The notes: generated by a model from the sequence alone, not told the origin. A stretch of DNA of 14,049 nucleotides from Archangiaceae bacterium (GCA_023248915.1 JAHFDQ010000089.1:1-14049); one strand, 5' to 3'. Positions 1 through 7,805 are shown, counted from the stretch's first letter. Numbers and translations are program-made.

Positions 1-651
1 GGTGGTGAGAAAGCCCTCGGTGTCCGCGCCCGCGGCCCAGCCCGGCGTCCCGAGCACCGCGTCGGCGATCTCCTTCGCCTTCTTGTCCTGGTTCACCGCC
101 AGCCCGGCCCGAATCGCGAGCGCGGCGTCGTAGCCGAGCAGCGCCTTGTTCGGGGACCGGACCATACGCAGCCGCTCGACCGCCTCGCGCCCGGTCGCGC
201 CGCTGTACCTGCGCTCGAAGGCCGCCAGGGCGGTCGCGCGATAGCGGGTGTCGCCCAGCACTGGCCCGGCCAGGGCGAGCGTCTCGACGTCGGCGTCGAA
301 CAGGAACCGGGCCGCGTCGTGCTCGGCGGCCCTCGCCTTGGCATACCGTTCGAACGCCTTGGCGGGTCCGCAGCCCTTGCTGGTGCGCACGAGCGCCAGC
401 GCGACGATTCCCGAGGTGTTGTCGGCCGCGGCGCCGCTGCCCTGTTCCCACTCCCACGTCGCCGCCGACTTGCCCTTCGCGACCGCGAAGTCGCCCTGCG
501 CCTTCTCGAGGGCGCGCGCGCCGCGGCAGAGCTGGTCCGACACCGAGGTCCGAAGATTGGCCTGATACTGCTCGGGCACCGAGGGACTTCCGGCCCAGGC
601 AACCGAGCCGACGACGAGTACGGTGGCGATCGAGCGCTTGATCTGGATCAT
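1..651 (-). CDS. Secreted protein of unknown function (3' end outside window)
   Basis: An open frame of 217 codons runs from an ATG at 651-649 to the left edge with no stop, so the C-terminus is missing. The N-terminus has the form of a Sec signal peptide: basic start (MIQIKR), hydrophobic core (about residues 8-19) and an AWA-G site near residue 20. The mature part is Ala/Arg-rich and apparently helical, with two cysteines (about 42 and 94) that could form a disulfide after export. Segments such as DNTSGIVALALVRT (about 78-91) and YDAALAIRAG (about 174-183) faintly recall helical alpha/alpha-toroid proteins, but I do not recognise a family. No Shine-Dalgarno sequence precedes the ATG. It lies 90 bases downstream of ybeY on the same strand and may have its own promoter. 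The signal peptide and codon use make it a likely real gene; its function is unknown. Confidence 0.75.
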   Translation of the reverse strand, partial: MIQIKRSIATVLVVGSVAWAGSPSVPEQYQANLRTSVSDQLCRGARALEKAQGDFAVAKGKSAATWEWEQGSGAAADNTSGIVALALVRTSKGCGPAKAFERYAKARAAEHDAARFLFDADVETLALAGPVLGDTRYRATALAAFERRYSGATGREAVERLRMVRSPNKALLGYDAALAIRAGLAVNQDKKAKEIADAVLGTPGWAAGADTEGFLTT

Positions 652-658
652 GAAGCGA

Positions 659-688
659 AGGGTAGGACCCGGCCTGTGCGGGCGTCAA
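659..688 (-). promoter_or_regulatory. Candidate promoter for the secreted-protein gene
   Basis: On the minus strand TTGACG (688-683) is followed after 18 bases by TACCCT (664-659), a 5/6 match to the -35 consensus and a 3/6 match to the -10. Only seven bases separate the -10 from the ATG at 651, so transcription would begin at or next to the start codon. This agrees with the absence of a Shine-Dalgarno sequence. The call is inference from pattern only. Confidence 0.35.
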
Positions 689-741
689 GCCGGCCGCTCC
701 CCGGGCGTTCGCTATGCCTGCGCGGAGCCGCGTACCCAGGC

Positions 742-1206
742 CTACCGGGGGGATGGCACGAGCCCCTGGCCTCCGAGCAGCCGGGCTTCCTCGGCCGCCA
801 TCCGGCGCGCGTCTGATGCCCGGTGATGCTCATGCCCGAGCAGGTGCAGGAGCCCGTGCGCGAGGTAGCGGTCGACCTCCTCGCGAATTGGCCGGCCCCG
901 CTCGGCCGCAACGCGGGCGGCGGTGTCCAGCGAGATGATGACGTCGCCGAGCTGGCGCGGCCCGCGGTCTCCGGGGACAGCCTCGCCGCCGGGGAAGCTG
1001 AGGACATCGGTGGCGATGTCCTTGCGCCGCCACCGGCGGTTCAGGGCGCGAATGGCGCCGTCGCCCACCAGAGCCACCGACAGCTCGGCCCCCGATACGT
1101 GGAGGGCGCGCAGGTAGGTCCGGGCCCGGGCCGCGACTCGACGGTGGAAAGCCGGAGCGAGGGCGTGCGCATCGAAGACCGAGACGGTGGTCGCTCGCGA
1201 CTTCAC
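742..1206 (-). CDS. ybeY: Endoribonuclease YbeY, 16S rRNA maturation
   Basis: This 154-residue protein is of normal YbeY length. The family is a zinc-dependent single-strand endoribonuclease in the cytoplasm that acts in 16S rRNA 3'-end maturation and ribosome quality control. The signature H-G-x-L-H-L-x-G-H-x-H is at residues 117-127, giving zinc ligands His117, His121 and His127. The conserved stretch around TDVLSFP (66-72) and the GDVIIS segment (87-92) are also present. The start is a GTG at 1206-1204 that overlaps the TGA stop of the upstream 7TM-HD gene (GTGA, 1203-1206), so translation is probably coupled. PhoH, a 7TM-HD protein and YbeY are commonly clustered in bacteria, which supports the assignment. 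The gene ends with TAG at 744-742. Confidence 0.95.
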   Translation of the reverse strand: MKSRATTVSVFDAHALAPAFHRRVAARARTYLRALHVSGAELSVALVGDGAIRALNRRWRRKDIATDVLSFPGGEAVPGDRGPRQLGDVIISLDTAARVAAERGRPIREEVDRYLAHGLLHLLGHEHHRASDARRMAAEEARLLGGQGLVPSPR

Positions 1207-3743
1207 ATGCCGGCGCTTCGCTTACCCTCGGGCTTGGCGACGGACAGGCCGGACTTCACCGGCTCACCGTCCTTGGGCCTGGCTCCGGGCACGACGGCCC
1301 CGGGGGGGTAGGTGGGGCGCGCGTGGTAGATGCCCTCGAGCGTCCGCACGAAGGACTGGGCGATCAGGTTCAGGTCCTTCAAGGTCAGGTCGCACTCGTC
1401 GAGCTGGCCTTCCGAGAAGATGAGGTTGATCAGCTTCTGGACGAGCCCCTGCAGCTTGGCGCTGGTCGGTTCGGGCATCGCCCGCGACGCCGCCTCGACC
1501 GCGTCGGCGATCATCACCAGCGCCGCCTCGCGGAACTGAGGCTTCGGCCCCGGGTAGCGGTAGATGGCGTCGTCGATCGGCTGGGCGTTCTCCTTGCCTT
1601 CCTGTTCCTTCAGGGCCTTGTGGTAGAAATACCCGACCAAGAGGGTGCCGTGGTGCTGCGGGATGGCGTCCGCCACCAGCTTCGGCAGCTTGTACTGCCG
1701 CGCCATCTCGAGCCCTTCGGTGACGTGCCGCTTGATGATGACCGCGCTCATCGCCGGGGCCATCGCGTCGTGCCGGTTCTCGCCCTTCTGGTTCTCGCCG
1801 AAGTAGAGCGGGTTCCGGCCCTTGCCGATGTCGTGGTAGTAGGCGCACGAGCGCGCCAAGAGCGAGTTGGCCCCGATGGCTTCGGCCGCGCCCTCGACCA
1901 GGCTGCCCAGGATGATCGAGTGGTGGTAGGTGCCCGGAGCCTGGACGATGAGATCTTTCAGGGCCGGGTGGTTGAGGTTGGCCAATTCGAGCAGCTTGAT
2001 GTCCGACGCGTAGCCGAAGCTGGCCTCGATGAGCGGCGTCACCGCCATCACCATCATCGGCACTCCCAGCGCGGCGCCGGTGAAGGCGAACCCAGCGCTG
2101 GCCGCCGCCTCGAGCGAAAGCCCCTTGCCCTCGGCGAGCGAGAAGAACAGCACGGTCAGGAAGTTCACCCCGCCCGTCCACAGCCCGGCGCGGAAGATGC
2201 CGACCCGGTCCTTGGCTTTGGTGATGCGGTCGGCCGCCACCAGCGAACCGATGAGCGTGAAGATGGCGAAGGCCAGCGAGTTGCCGATGAGCACGCCGGC
2301 GAGGCAGGACAGCACGACCGCGAAGAAGACCGCCATCTCCTCGGCCAGGACGAAGCGCACCAGCATCGCCCCCGCCGCCACCGGCACCGCGAAGTACAGC
2401 GCCTCGAGCGGAATGCGGCCGTACCGGTCGTGCACCGCGTCCGAGACGATCACCCACAGGTGCATCAGCCCCAGCATGCCGACCAGCAGCATGCCGAGCA
2501 GCAGCGCGTCCTTCCGGGTCGGGCGGAAGCGCCGGAACGCGGCCCGGTGGAAGGCGTAGGCCGAGGCGATGAGCAGGGCGACCAGCCCGGCTCCGCCCAG
2601 TTGTAGCTGCACCAGGTCGAGCTGGTCGGTCTGGGCCCGCATGCTCTTGATCACCACTAGGTGGGTAGCGTTGATCAGCTCGCCGTCGCCGATCACCTTC
2701 TGGCCCTTCTTGATGGTGATGACGGCTTCCTTGACCGCGTCGGCCGCGGCTCTCCGGCGCAGGTCGGTCACGGCGATGTTGATGGTGAGGTTGGGCCGCA
2801 CCGGGCGCTTGGCCAGCCGCAGCACCGCCCGGCGCAAGAGCGCCGGAGCGTCCGGCAGCAGGTTGCCCGGAATGGACGAAAAGCGGTCGAGCTCGCCTTG
2901 CGCCTCGCGGATGTCGTGCACCGCCGGCGCGGCCGCCGTCGACAGGTGTTCGCTCGACCCGCCCAGAATGCGAACGGTGATGCCCTGGGCGTCGACCCGC
3001 GACAGCTCGTCGCGCGAGCCGGCGATCTTGGCGCGGTAGGCGCTCTCGACCAAGTTGAGGGTGGCGCGTTCGACCTCGCGCGAGAAGCGGGCCACCACCA
3101 GCGCCTCGAAGTCGTCCTCCTCGACGCCCGGCAACAGGCCTTCGAAGTGCTTGCGCGCCTCGCGAAGCCGATTGCTGAGCGCCTGCTCTTCCCGTTCGCG
3201 GTTCTCGGCCTCGGCCTTCTTCCTCTTCTGCGAAGGCGACAGCATCGCGTCTTCGGCCGTCTGGGGACGGGGCGGAGCCGCCTTCTCGGACGACTTCTCG
3301 GCCGCGAACTGCTCGATCATTTCCTGCATGTCGCCGAACGCGTCCTGCAGGGACTTGGCGATGGCGGGCTGGACCGAAGGATCGTAATCGAACACCGGCC
3401 GCACGGCCGACCGCGCCTCTTCGCGGCGCTGCTCGGTCATCGCCTCGTGAATGACTTCGTAGTCGCGCCCCGCCTTGAACCCCGAGGGCGAGCTCGACCG
3501 GAAGGGCTTGCCGAGGTCGTCGGGCACCAGCTCGGGAATCTGCTGGCTGTACAGCCCAGGCGAGATGAGGAACGCCGCCGACACCGACACCGCCAACAGC
3601 AGCACCAGGTGCACCACCCGCCCGCTCCAGCCGTCGGGCAGGGCCAGGCGCGCCGCCAGCGCGTCGAGGGGGGCGCTGTCCGAACCCTGCCCGCCGGCAT
3701 CGGGGGGTGTGGCCTCGGGACCTCTGGACGTTGGGTCGGCCAT
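1203..3743 (-). CDS. 7TM-HD membrane phosphodiesterase, PgpH type (probable c-di-AMP hydrolase)
   Basis: The protein is 846 residues from an ATG at 3743-3741. It has a cytoplasmic Pro/Gly-rich N-terminus, one membrane segment (about 43-61), a long extracytoplasmic domain (about 65-375) with a charged, Lys/Glu-rich stretch (about 165-200), then about seven membrane helices (about 380-570) and a cytoplasmic HD domain. HD-domain metal-site motifs are visible: tandem His in TYHHS (about 605-609), YYHDIGK (about 635-641), IKRHV (about 670-674), QHHG (about 696-699) and a later Asp in IADAVE (about 746-751). This is the architecture of Listeria PgpH, which hydrolyses cyclic di-AMP to pApA; that substrate is inferred here. 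A TTG 39 bases further upstream is in frame, but it would encode a run across a C9 tract and has no ribosome site, so I prefer the ATG, which has a weak AGGG upstream. The gene overlaps ybeY by four bases. Confidence 0.93.
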   Translation of the reverse strand: MADPTSRGPEATPPDAGGQGSDSAPLDALAARLALPDGWSGRVVHLVLLLAVSVSAAFLISPGLYSQQIPELVPDDLGKPFRSSSPSGFKAGRDYEVIHEAMTEQRREEARSAVRPVFDYDPSVQPAIAKSLQDAFGDMQEMIEQFAAEKSSEKAAPPRPQTAEDAMLSPSQKRKKAEAENREREEQALSNRLREARKHFEGLLPGVEEDDFEALVVARFSREVERATLNLVESAYRAKIAGSRDELSRVDAQGITVRILGGSSEHLSTAAAPAVHDIREAQGELDRFSSIPGNLLPDAPALLRRAVLRLAKRPVRPNLTINIAVTDLRRRAAADAVKEAVITIKKGQKVIGDGELINATHLVVIKSMRAQTDQLDLVQLQLGGAGLVALLIASAYAFHRAAFRRFRPTRKDALLLGMLLVGMLGLMHLWVIVSDAVHDRYGRIPLEALYFAVPVAAGAMLVRFVLAEEMAVFFAVVLSCLAGVLIGNSLAFAIFTLIGSLVAADRITKAKDRVGIFRAGLWTGGVNFLTVLFFSLAEGKGLSLEAAASAGFAFTGAALGVPMMVMAVTPLIEASFGYASDIKLLELANLNHPALKDLIVQAPGTYHHSIILGSLVEGAAEAIGANSLLARSCAYYHDIGKGRNPLYFGENQKGENRHDAMAPAMSAVIIKRHVTEGLEMARQYKLPKLVADAIPQHHGTLLVGYFYHKALKEQEGKENAQPIDDAIYRYPGPKPQFREAALVMIADAVEAASRAMPEPTSAKLQGLVQKLINLIFSEGQLDECDLTLKDLNLIAQSFVRTLEGIYHARPTYPPGAVVPGARPKDGEPVKSGLSVAKPEGKRSAGM

Positions 3744-3762
3744 CTGCGCCGAGACCCTAGTT

Positions 3763-3771
3763 GGGGGGGGG
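3763..3771. repeat. Nine-base G/C homopolymer upstream of the 7TM-HD gene
   Basis: The plus strand has nine consecutive G (nine C on the coding strand of the 7TM-HD gene), 20 bases upstream of that gene's preferred ATG. It would lie in the 5' leader, or inside the coding sequence if the upstream TTG at 3782 were used. Such tracts can vary in length by slippage. Confidence 0.7.
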
Positions 3772-3810
3772 AACCGGTTCAAGCCGCAGTCGGCGAGCGG
3801 TCCTCCACCC

Positions 3811-3840
3811 TTGACATTCCACGGTGTCGTCCCCTGTATG
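3811..3840 (+). promoter_or_regulatory. Candidate promoter for the C25 peptidase gene
   Basis: A perfect TTGACA (3811-3816) is followed after 18 bases by TGTATG (3835-3840), a 3/6 match to TATAAT. Transcription would start near 3847, giving a leader of about 40 bases that contains the ribosome site before the ATG at 3889. It lies in the 145-base divergent spacer between the 7TM-HD and C25 genes. The -35 is convincing; the -10 is weak. Confidence 0.4.
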
Positions 3841-3888
3841 GCGGGAGCGGTCGCTGTGGGTGGGGGCGTCTTTCGGGGGGAGGCCGCG

Positions 3889-5568
3889 ATGCGGATGGGG
3901 GCTGGCTGGCTCGCGCTCGCCTGGTTGGCGGGCGCGATGGTGTCGGGCTGCCAGGACTACCTCTCGGGAATGGCGCGGCTCGCGGGCGGGTCGGACGGCG
4001 GCTTGGCGAGGCGTGCCTGGGACGCGTGGAGCGACGTTTCCGAAGCGGAAGATCCCCCGGCGGTCGGGGGCCGCGAGCGCTTCGGCGGGCCCTCAACGGA
4101 CGCCTGCCGCCCACCGCGCGCGCCGACCGCCCGGCAGCCACCCCGGGCGCTGATCGTCACCAACGCCGAGCTCGCCCCGTCCTTCCGGCGGTACGCAGAC
4201 CTGCACACCGTCACGGGCATATTGACCGAGGTGGTGACCGTCGAGGACATCTGCGCCGCCGCGCCGTGCGTGCGCGGCGACCCGCTGAACGACACGGCCA
4301 AGGCCATCAAGGACTACCTGCGCGGCCGGCCGGGCTTGCGGCACGTGCTCCTGGGCGGAGGAGTGACGGTGGTTCCGTCGCGGCAGGTGCACGATTCCTT
4401 CGTCAACCCGTTCGTGCCGACCGCCACGTTCACCGCCACGTTCCCGACCGACTACTACTATTCGGACTTCTCGGAGTGGGACACCGACGAGAACGGCGTC
4501 TACGCGGAGAAAGGCGTCGACGCGCCGGTGCTCTTGCCTTCGGTGACCGTGGCGCGCATTCCGGTGCAGACCGCGGCCGAGGCCGACGCCTACCTCGCGA
4601 AGGTGGTTCAGCACCTGACCGCGTTCGATTCGGCCGCCGCCTCGCGCGCGCTGGTGATCTCGAACCTCGCCTTCCGCTTAGCCGGCGCCGGCATCGACGC
4701 GGCTGTCTACCTCGAGTCGAGCGGTCGCACGCTGTCGCTCCTGGCGGGGGGAGTCGAGGTGTCGAAGCTGTACGCGACCTCGACCGTCGACCCGAATGCC
4801 GGCCTGTACTCGCCCGACCACGAAGAGCTCGCCTTCAAGGCCGGCCAGGCGCTGGTGGTGCACGCCGGCCACGCCAGCTACGACTCGCTCACGCAGGAGA
4901 TCGACGGCTCAGAGGCCTTCACCGGCGCCCGGGCGCTGGCGCTGACCAACGCCACCCACCCCATCTTCCTGTCCTGCGGCTGCCGCGCGGGCGACATCAC
5001 CACGCCCGGCAACGCCGGCGAGGACTTGGTCCTGGCTCCGTCCGGCGGCGCCGTGGCCTACCTGGGCAACGTCCCGCTCGGGCTGGGGATCGCGGGGGGC
5101 ATGCAGCTCATCGACGAGCTCTTGCGCTACGTCCAGGCGGCCCCGTCGCCGCTGCTCGCCGATGCGTGGCGTGCCGCCCACCTGAACCTGCCCGAGGCCG
5201 ACCTGTTCACGGTGCCGGGGCTCGGCGTGCCGGTGCCGGTCATCGACTCGAGCAGCTACCAGTGGACGCAGAAGGCAGCCGTGCTGCTCGGAGACTCGCT
5301 GATTCCCGTCTGGACCGCTGGGCGCCCACCGGCGCCGGCGCTCCGCGTGACGAGGGGGCTCGTCTGCAACCGTGGCCTGGCCCTCGACCTCGAGCTGGAG
5401 AGGCCGGTCACCGGCACGCTGAGGTTCCTGGCCGACGGAAACCTCCACCGCTTCGAGCTACTGGGCGAGGCGAGCGCGACCGCCGTCGTCGAGGGGAACC
5501 CGCACCGGTTGGTGGTGGGGCTCGAGTCGCCCGACTCTCTCTACGGGTACTGGGAATTCGCCCTGTAG
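3889..5568 (+). CDS. C25-family (gingipain-like) cysteine peptidase lipoprotein
   Basis: The protein is 559 residues from the ATG at 3889, preceded by a strong ribosome site (GGGGGGAGG at 3875-3883). The N-terminus is a lipoprotein signal: hydrophobic core at 5-17 and lipobox V-S-G-C with Cys21 as lipidation site, so it should be anchored in the envelope. After a low-complexity linker (about 22-85) comes a peptidase C25 fold: ALIVTN (87-92), the strand LLGGGVTVVPSR (154-165), PSVTVARIPVQT (217-228), the His motif HAGHAS (325-330, catalytic His328 likely) and the Cys motif CGCRAGD (363-369, catalytic Cys365 likely by alignment with gingipain C-x-x-G-D). LLGDSLIPVW (466-475) closes the domain, and a short beta-rich tail (about 485-559) follows. 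The frame is open upstream to 3475, but that part overlaps the divergent gene and is not coding. Its stop is five bases from that of phoH. Family confidence is high; substrate unknown. Confidence 0.9.
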   Translation: MRMGAGWLALAWLAGAMVSGCQDYLSGMARLAGGSDGGLARRAWDAWSDVSEAEDPPAVGGRERFGGPSTDACRPPRAPTARQPPRALIVTNAELAPSFRRYADLHTVTGILTEVVTVEDICAAAPCVRGDPLNDTAKAIKDYLRGRPGLRHVLLGGGVTVVPSRQVHDSFVNPFVPTATFTATFPTDYYYSDFSEWDTDENGVYAEKGVDAPVLLPSVTVARIPVQTAAEADAYLAKVVQHLTAFDSAAASRALVISNLAFRLAGAGIDAAVYLESSGRTLSLLAGGVEVSKLYATSTVDPNAGLYSPDHEELAFKAGQALVVHAGHASYDSLTQEIDGSEAFTGARALALTNATHPIFLSCGCRAGDITTPGNAGEDLVLAPSGGAVAYLGNVPLGLGIAGGMQLIDELLRYVQAAPSPLLADAWRAAHLNLPEADLFTVPGLGVPVPVIDSSSYQWTQKAAVLLGDSLIPVWTAGRPPAPALRVTRGLVCNRGLALDLELERPVTGTLRFLADGNLHRFELLGEASATAVVEGNPHRLVVGLESPDSLYGYWEFAL

Positions 5569-5573
5569 GCCGA

Positions 5574-6584
5574 CTACGGCTCTTCGTCCGGTTCGGGAGG
5601 GGCGGCAGCCGCCTCGGCCCGCTCGTAAGCCCGGACGACTTCCTGCACCAGCGGGTGGCGGACCACGTCGACGTCGGTGAACTCGGAGAAGACGATGCCC
5701 TCGACGTCCTTCAAAACTGTCCGGGCGTGCATCAGCCCCGACACCTTGCCGGCCGGCAGGTCGACCTGGGTGACGTCGCCGGTGACGACCGCCTTGCTGT
5801 TGCACCCCAGGCGGGTGAGGAACATCTTCATCTGCTCGATGGTGGTGTTCTGGGCCTCGTCGAGAATGGCGAAGGCGTCGTCGAGCGTGCGGCCGCGCAT
5901 GAAGGCGAGCGGGGCAACCTCGACCGTGCCGTCCTCGATGAGCTGCGCGGCACGGTCGGCGTCCATCATCACCCGCAGGGCGTCGTTCAACGGCCGCAGG
6001 TAGGGGTTCACCTTCTCGGCCAGGTCGCCCGGCAGGAAGCCCAGCTTCTCACCGGCCTCGACCGCCGGCCGGGCGAGCACGATGCGCTTCACCTTGCGCT
6101 CGTGCAGGTGCGCCACCGCCATCGCCATGGCGAGGTACGTCTTGCCGGTGCCTGCAGGGCCGATGCCGAAGACGATGTCGGACGAACGGATGGCATCGAC
6201 GTACCGCTTCTGCGCCAAGCTCTTGGGGGCCACGTGACGGCCGCCGCGGCTCAAGACCGGGCCGTGCAACAGCCCCTGCGCGTCGCCTTCGTGGCCCATC
6301 ACCTGAATCGCCTGCTCGACGTCGTCCCGGAAGACGCGCCGGCCTGCCCTCGCCACCGTCGCGAGCCCCTCGAGCAGGCGGGCGCCCAGGGCCGCCGACT
6401 CGGCAGACCCGTGCACCAGCAGCTCGGCCCCGCGCTGCCCGACGCGGATTCCGAGCCGGCGCTCGATCAGCTTCAGGTTTTCGTTCTGGGCCCCCGCCAC
6501 GGCCCGGGCCACGTCGTTGTCGCCGAGATCGACGCGAAGGCTCGCGAGGGACACGGCGGCGGATGAGGTGGAGGTGGGTCTCAA
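5574..6584 (-). CDS. phoH: PhoH-family ATPase (PhoH/PhoL)
   Basis: This is a 336-residue cytoplasmic P-loop ATPase of the PhoH/PhoL family. An N-terminal region (about 15-120) holds the NENLKLIERRLGIRV segment (34-48), a KH-like RNA-binding part typical of this family. The ATPase core follows: Walker A GPAGTGKT (142-149), VLARPAVEAGEKLGFLPGD (169-187), Walker B AILDEAQN (239-246) and the TGD sensor (268-270), then FTDVDVVRHPLV (302-313). The C-terminal tail is acidic and Pro/Ala-rich. Members are linked to RNA metabolism and ribosome maturation with YbeY, consistent with ybeY two genes away on the same strand. The start is uncertain: a TTG at 6584 (15 bases after the upstream stop) or a GTG at 6554 are both in frame, and neither has a clear Shine-Dalgarno sequence. 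The TAG stop is five bases from the stop of the convergent peptidase gene, leaving no room for a terminator between them. Confidence 0.93.
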   Translation of the reverse strand: MRPTSTSSAAVSLASLRVDLGDNDVARAVAGAQNENLKLIERRLGIRVGQRGAELLVHGSAESAALGARLLEGLATVARAGRRVFRDDVEQAIQVMGHEGDAQGLLHGPVLSRGGRHVAPKSLAQKRYVDAIRSSDIVFGIGPAGTGKTYLAMAMAVAHLHERKVKRIVLARPAVEAGEKLGFLPGDLAEKVNPYLRPLNDALRVMMDADRAAQLIEDGTVEVAPLAFMRGRTLDDAFAILDEAQNTTIEQMKMFLTRLGCNSKAVVTGDVTQVDLPAGKVSGLMHARTVLKDVEGIVFSEFTDVDVVRHPLVQEVVRAYERAEAAAAPPEPDEEP

Positions 6585-6599
6585 TCGGGTCGGGTCAGC

Positions 6600-7802
6600 C
6601 TACCGCAGCGGCGGCAGGAGCACGAACTGGGCCGGGTTCGCACGCCGGTAGTAATAATCTTCGCGCCACGGGTAGCGCAAGTCTTCCCGCGCCAACAGGC
6701 CCGCGCCGACCAACGCGTCGAGCGTGTCAGGCACTTCTCCCCGCTCGAGCCGGTAGACGTCGAGGGCCGCCTCGATTCGGGCGAGCTGCTGCCGGGCGAT
6801 GAACCGCTGGGTCGCCGGGTCCGCCGCGGCGGAAGCGGGCGCTCCCACCAGCCCCATCGAGCTCACCCCCATCTGAGTGGCGACGAGCGCCCCGCCCGCC
6901 AGCACCAGCGCGGTCACCACCACGCGCCCGGCCACGCCACCCACCCGGCTCACGAAGGAAGCGCCGACCTCGAGCGAAGCCGTCCTCCCCGACGGGCTGA
7001 TGCCCTTCAGCCATTCACGCTGGACGAGGACCGACAGGGCCTTGCAGGTCTCGAACTCGCCCAGGCCCGACAGGTCGATGAGCTTCCGGACGTCGCGGCC
7101 CGGGGCGACGAGCTCGAACACCTTGCGCTCGAAGTCTGAGAACTCCTCGGCCTTCAGCCTCTCCGGCGCGGCCGGCTGGGCGCCGCCGAAGGCGTTGTCG
7201 AACGCCGCGTCGGTCTCGGGGTCGGGCGGAGGTTCGCCCGCCCCGGACATGGCCGGGTGGTCGAGCGCCTTCAACCGCTCGAACGTCATCTCGTACTTGT
7301 TGATGCGCTTCCGGATGAGCGGCCACTCGTCCACCATCCGGAAACCTTCCATCAGGACCGATTCCGGGCGGAGCGGGACGATGTCGTTCGCGTCGTACTC
7401 GACCTCGGTCTGCTCGAACTCGTAGGTGCCACTCTTCCAACTGAACAGCCCGTAGAGCGTCTCGCTCATCTGGAGCTGCACCATCTGGCGGAACCGGTCG
7501 ACGCCGATGGCGTTGGCGGCCACCAGCACGTCGCCCAGGCGCTGCAGCGTCCGTCGCTGGGTTTCCAGCGCCATGTCGAGCCGCTGCTGCGAGACGATCT
7601 CGGCCCGGACCAGCATCGCGCCAATGAGGTCGCGCCGGTTTCGCGCCGAGACCTCCGCCCGGACGATGTTGCCTTCCTTGAACCCGACGTCGACCTCGAG
7701 GCCGCGCGACTTCAGGTGCAACAGGCCCGTCTTCTGCTGCTGGCCGATCAGCTGGAGAATGTCGGCGATGCCGAAGTCTTTGAGGGTACCTTTTAGAGCC
7801 AT
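6600..7802 (-). CDS. DUF4388 protein with membrane anchor and pseudopilin-like C-terminal domain
   Basis: The protein has 400 residues. The first ~100 match the DUF4388 pattern (MALKGTLKDFGIADILQLIG start, then QKTGLLHL at 23-30 and FKEGNIVRAE at 41-50). A helical part (about 60-180) includes RLGDVLVAANAIG (88-100), a motif seen in such regulators and in GspE/PilB N-termini. A Pro/Asp-rich linker (about 185-215) leads to a helical, winged-helix-like segment (about 220-268), one membrane helix (about 294-309) and an outer domain (about 328-400). In the outer domain, ARIEAALDVYRLERGEVPDTLDAL resembles the helix-loop of type II secretion pseudopilins (GspG). The N-terminal half should be cytoplasmic and the tail periplasmic. 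The ATG (7802) is three bases after the stop of the TPR gene; an AGGTG inside that gene's end is at the right distance, so translation is likely coupled. Function unknown; probably a signalling or scaffold protein. Confidence 0.85.
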   Translation of the reverse strand: MALKGTLKDFGIADILQLIGQQQKTGLLHLKSRGLEVDVGFKEGNIVRAEVSARNRRDLIGAMLVRAEIVSQQRLDMALETQRRTLQRLGDVLVAANAIGVDRFRQMVQLQMSETLYGLFSWKSGTYEFEQTEVEYDANDIVPLRPESVLMEGFRMVDEWPLIRKRINKYEMTFERLKALDHPAMSGAGEPPPDPETDAAFDNAFGGAQPAAPERLKAEEFSDFERKVFELVAPGRDVRKLIDLSGLGEFETCKALSVLVQREWLKGISPSGRTASLEVGASFVSRVGGVAGRVVVTALVLAGGALVATQMGVSSMGLVGAPASAAADPATQRFIARQQLARIEAALDVYRLERGEVPDTLDALVGAGLLAREDLRYPWREDYYYRRANPAQFVLLPPLR

Positions 7803-7805
7803 CGC

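Noticed and set aside
652..741. Intrinsic terminator after ybeY
   Set aside because: The spacer has several GC-rich palindromic words, but none forms a strong stem followed by a T run on the minus strand.
3475..3888. N-terminal extension of the C25 peptidase to 697 residues
   Set aside because: It would overlap the 7TM-HD gene antisense and place the lipoprotein signal in the middle of the protein; the ATG at 3889 has a strong ribosome site.
2661..6566. A 1301-codon open frame on the plus strand across parts of the 7TM-HD gene, C25 peptidase region and phoH
   Set aside because: It is antisense to two well-supported genes and out of frame with the peptidase; its product is a low-complexity Arg/Gly/His-rich string with no domain. 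Long antisense frames are common in high-GC DNA.
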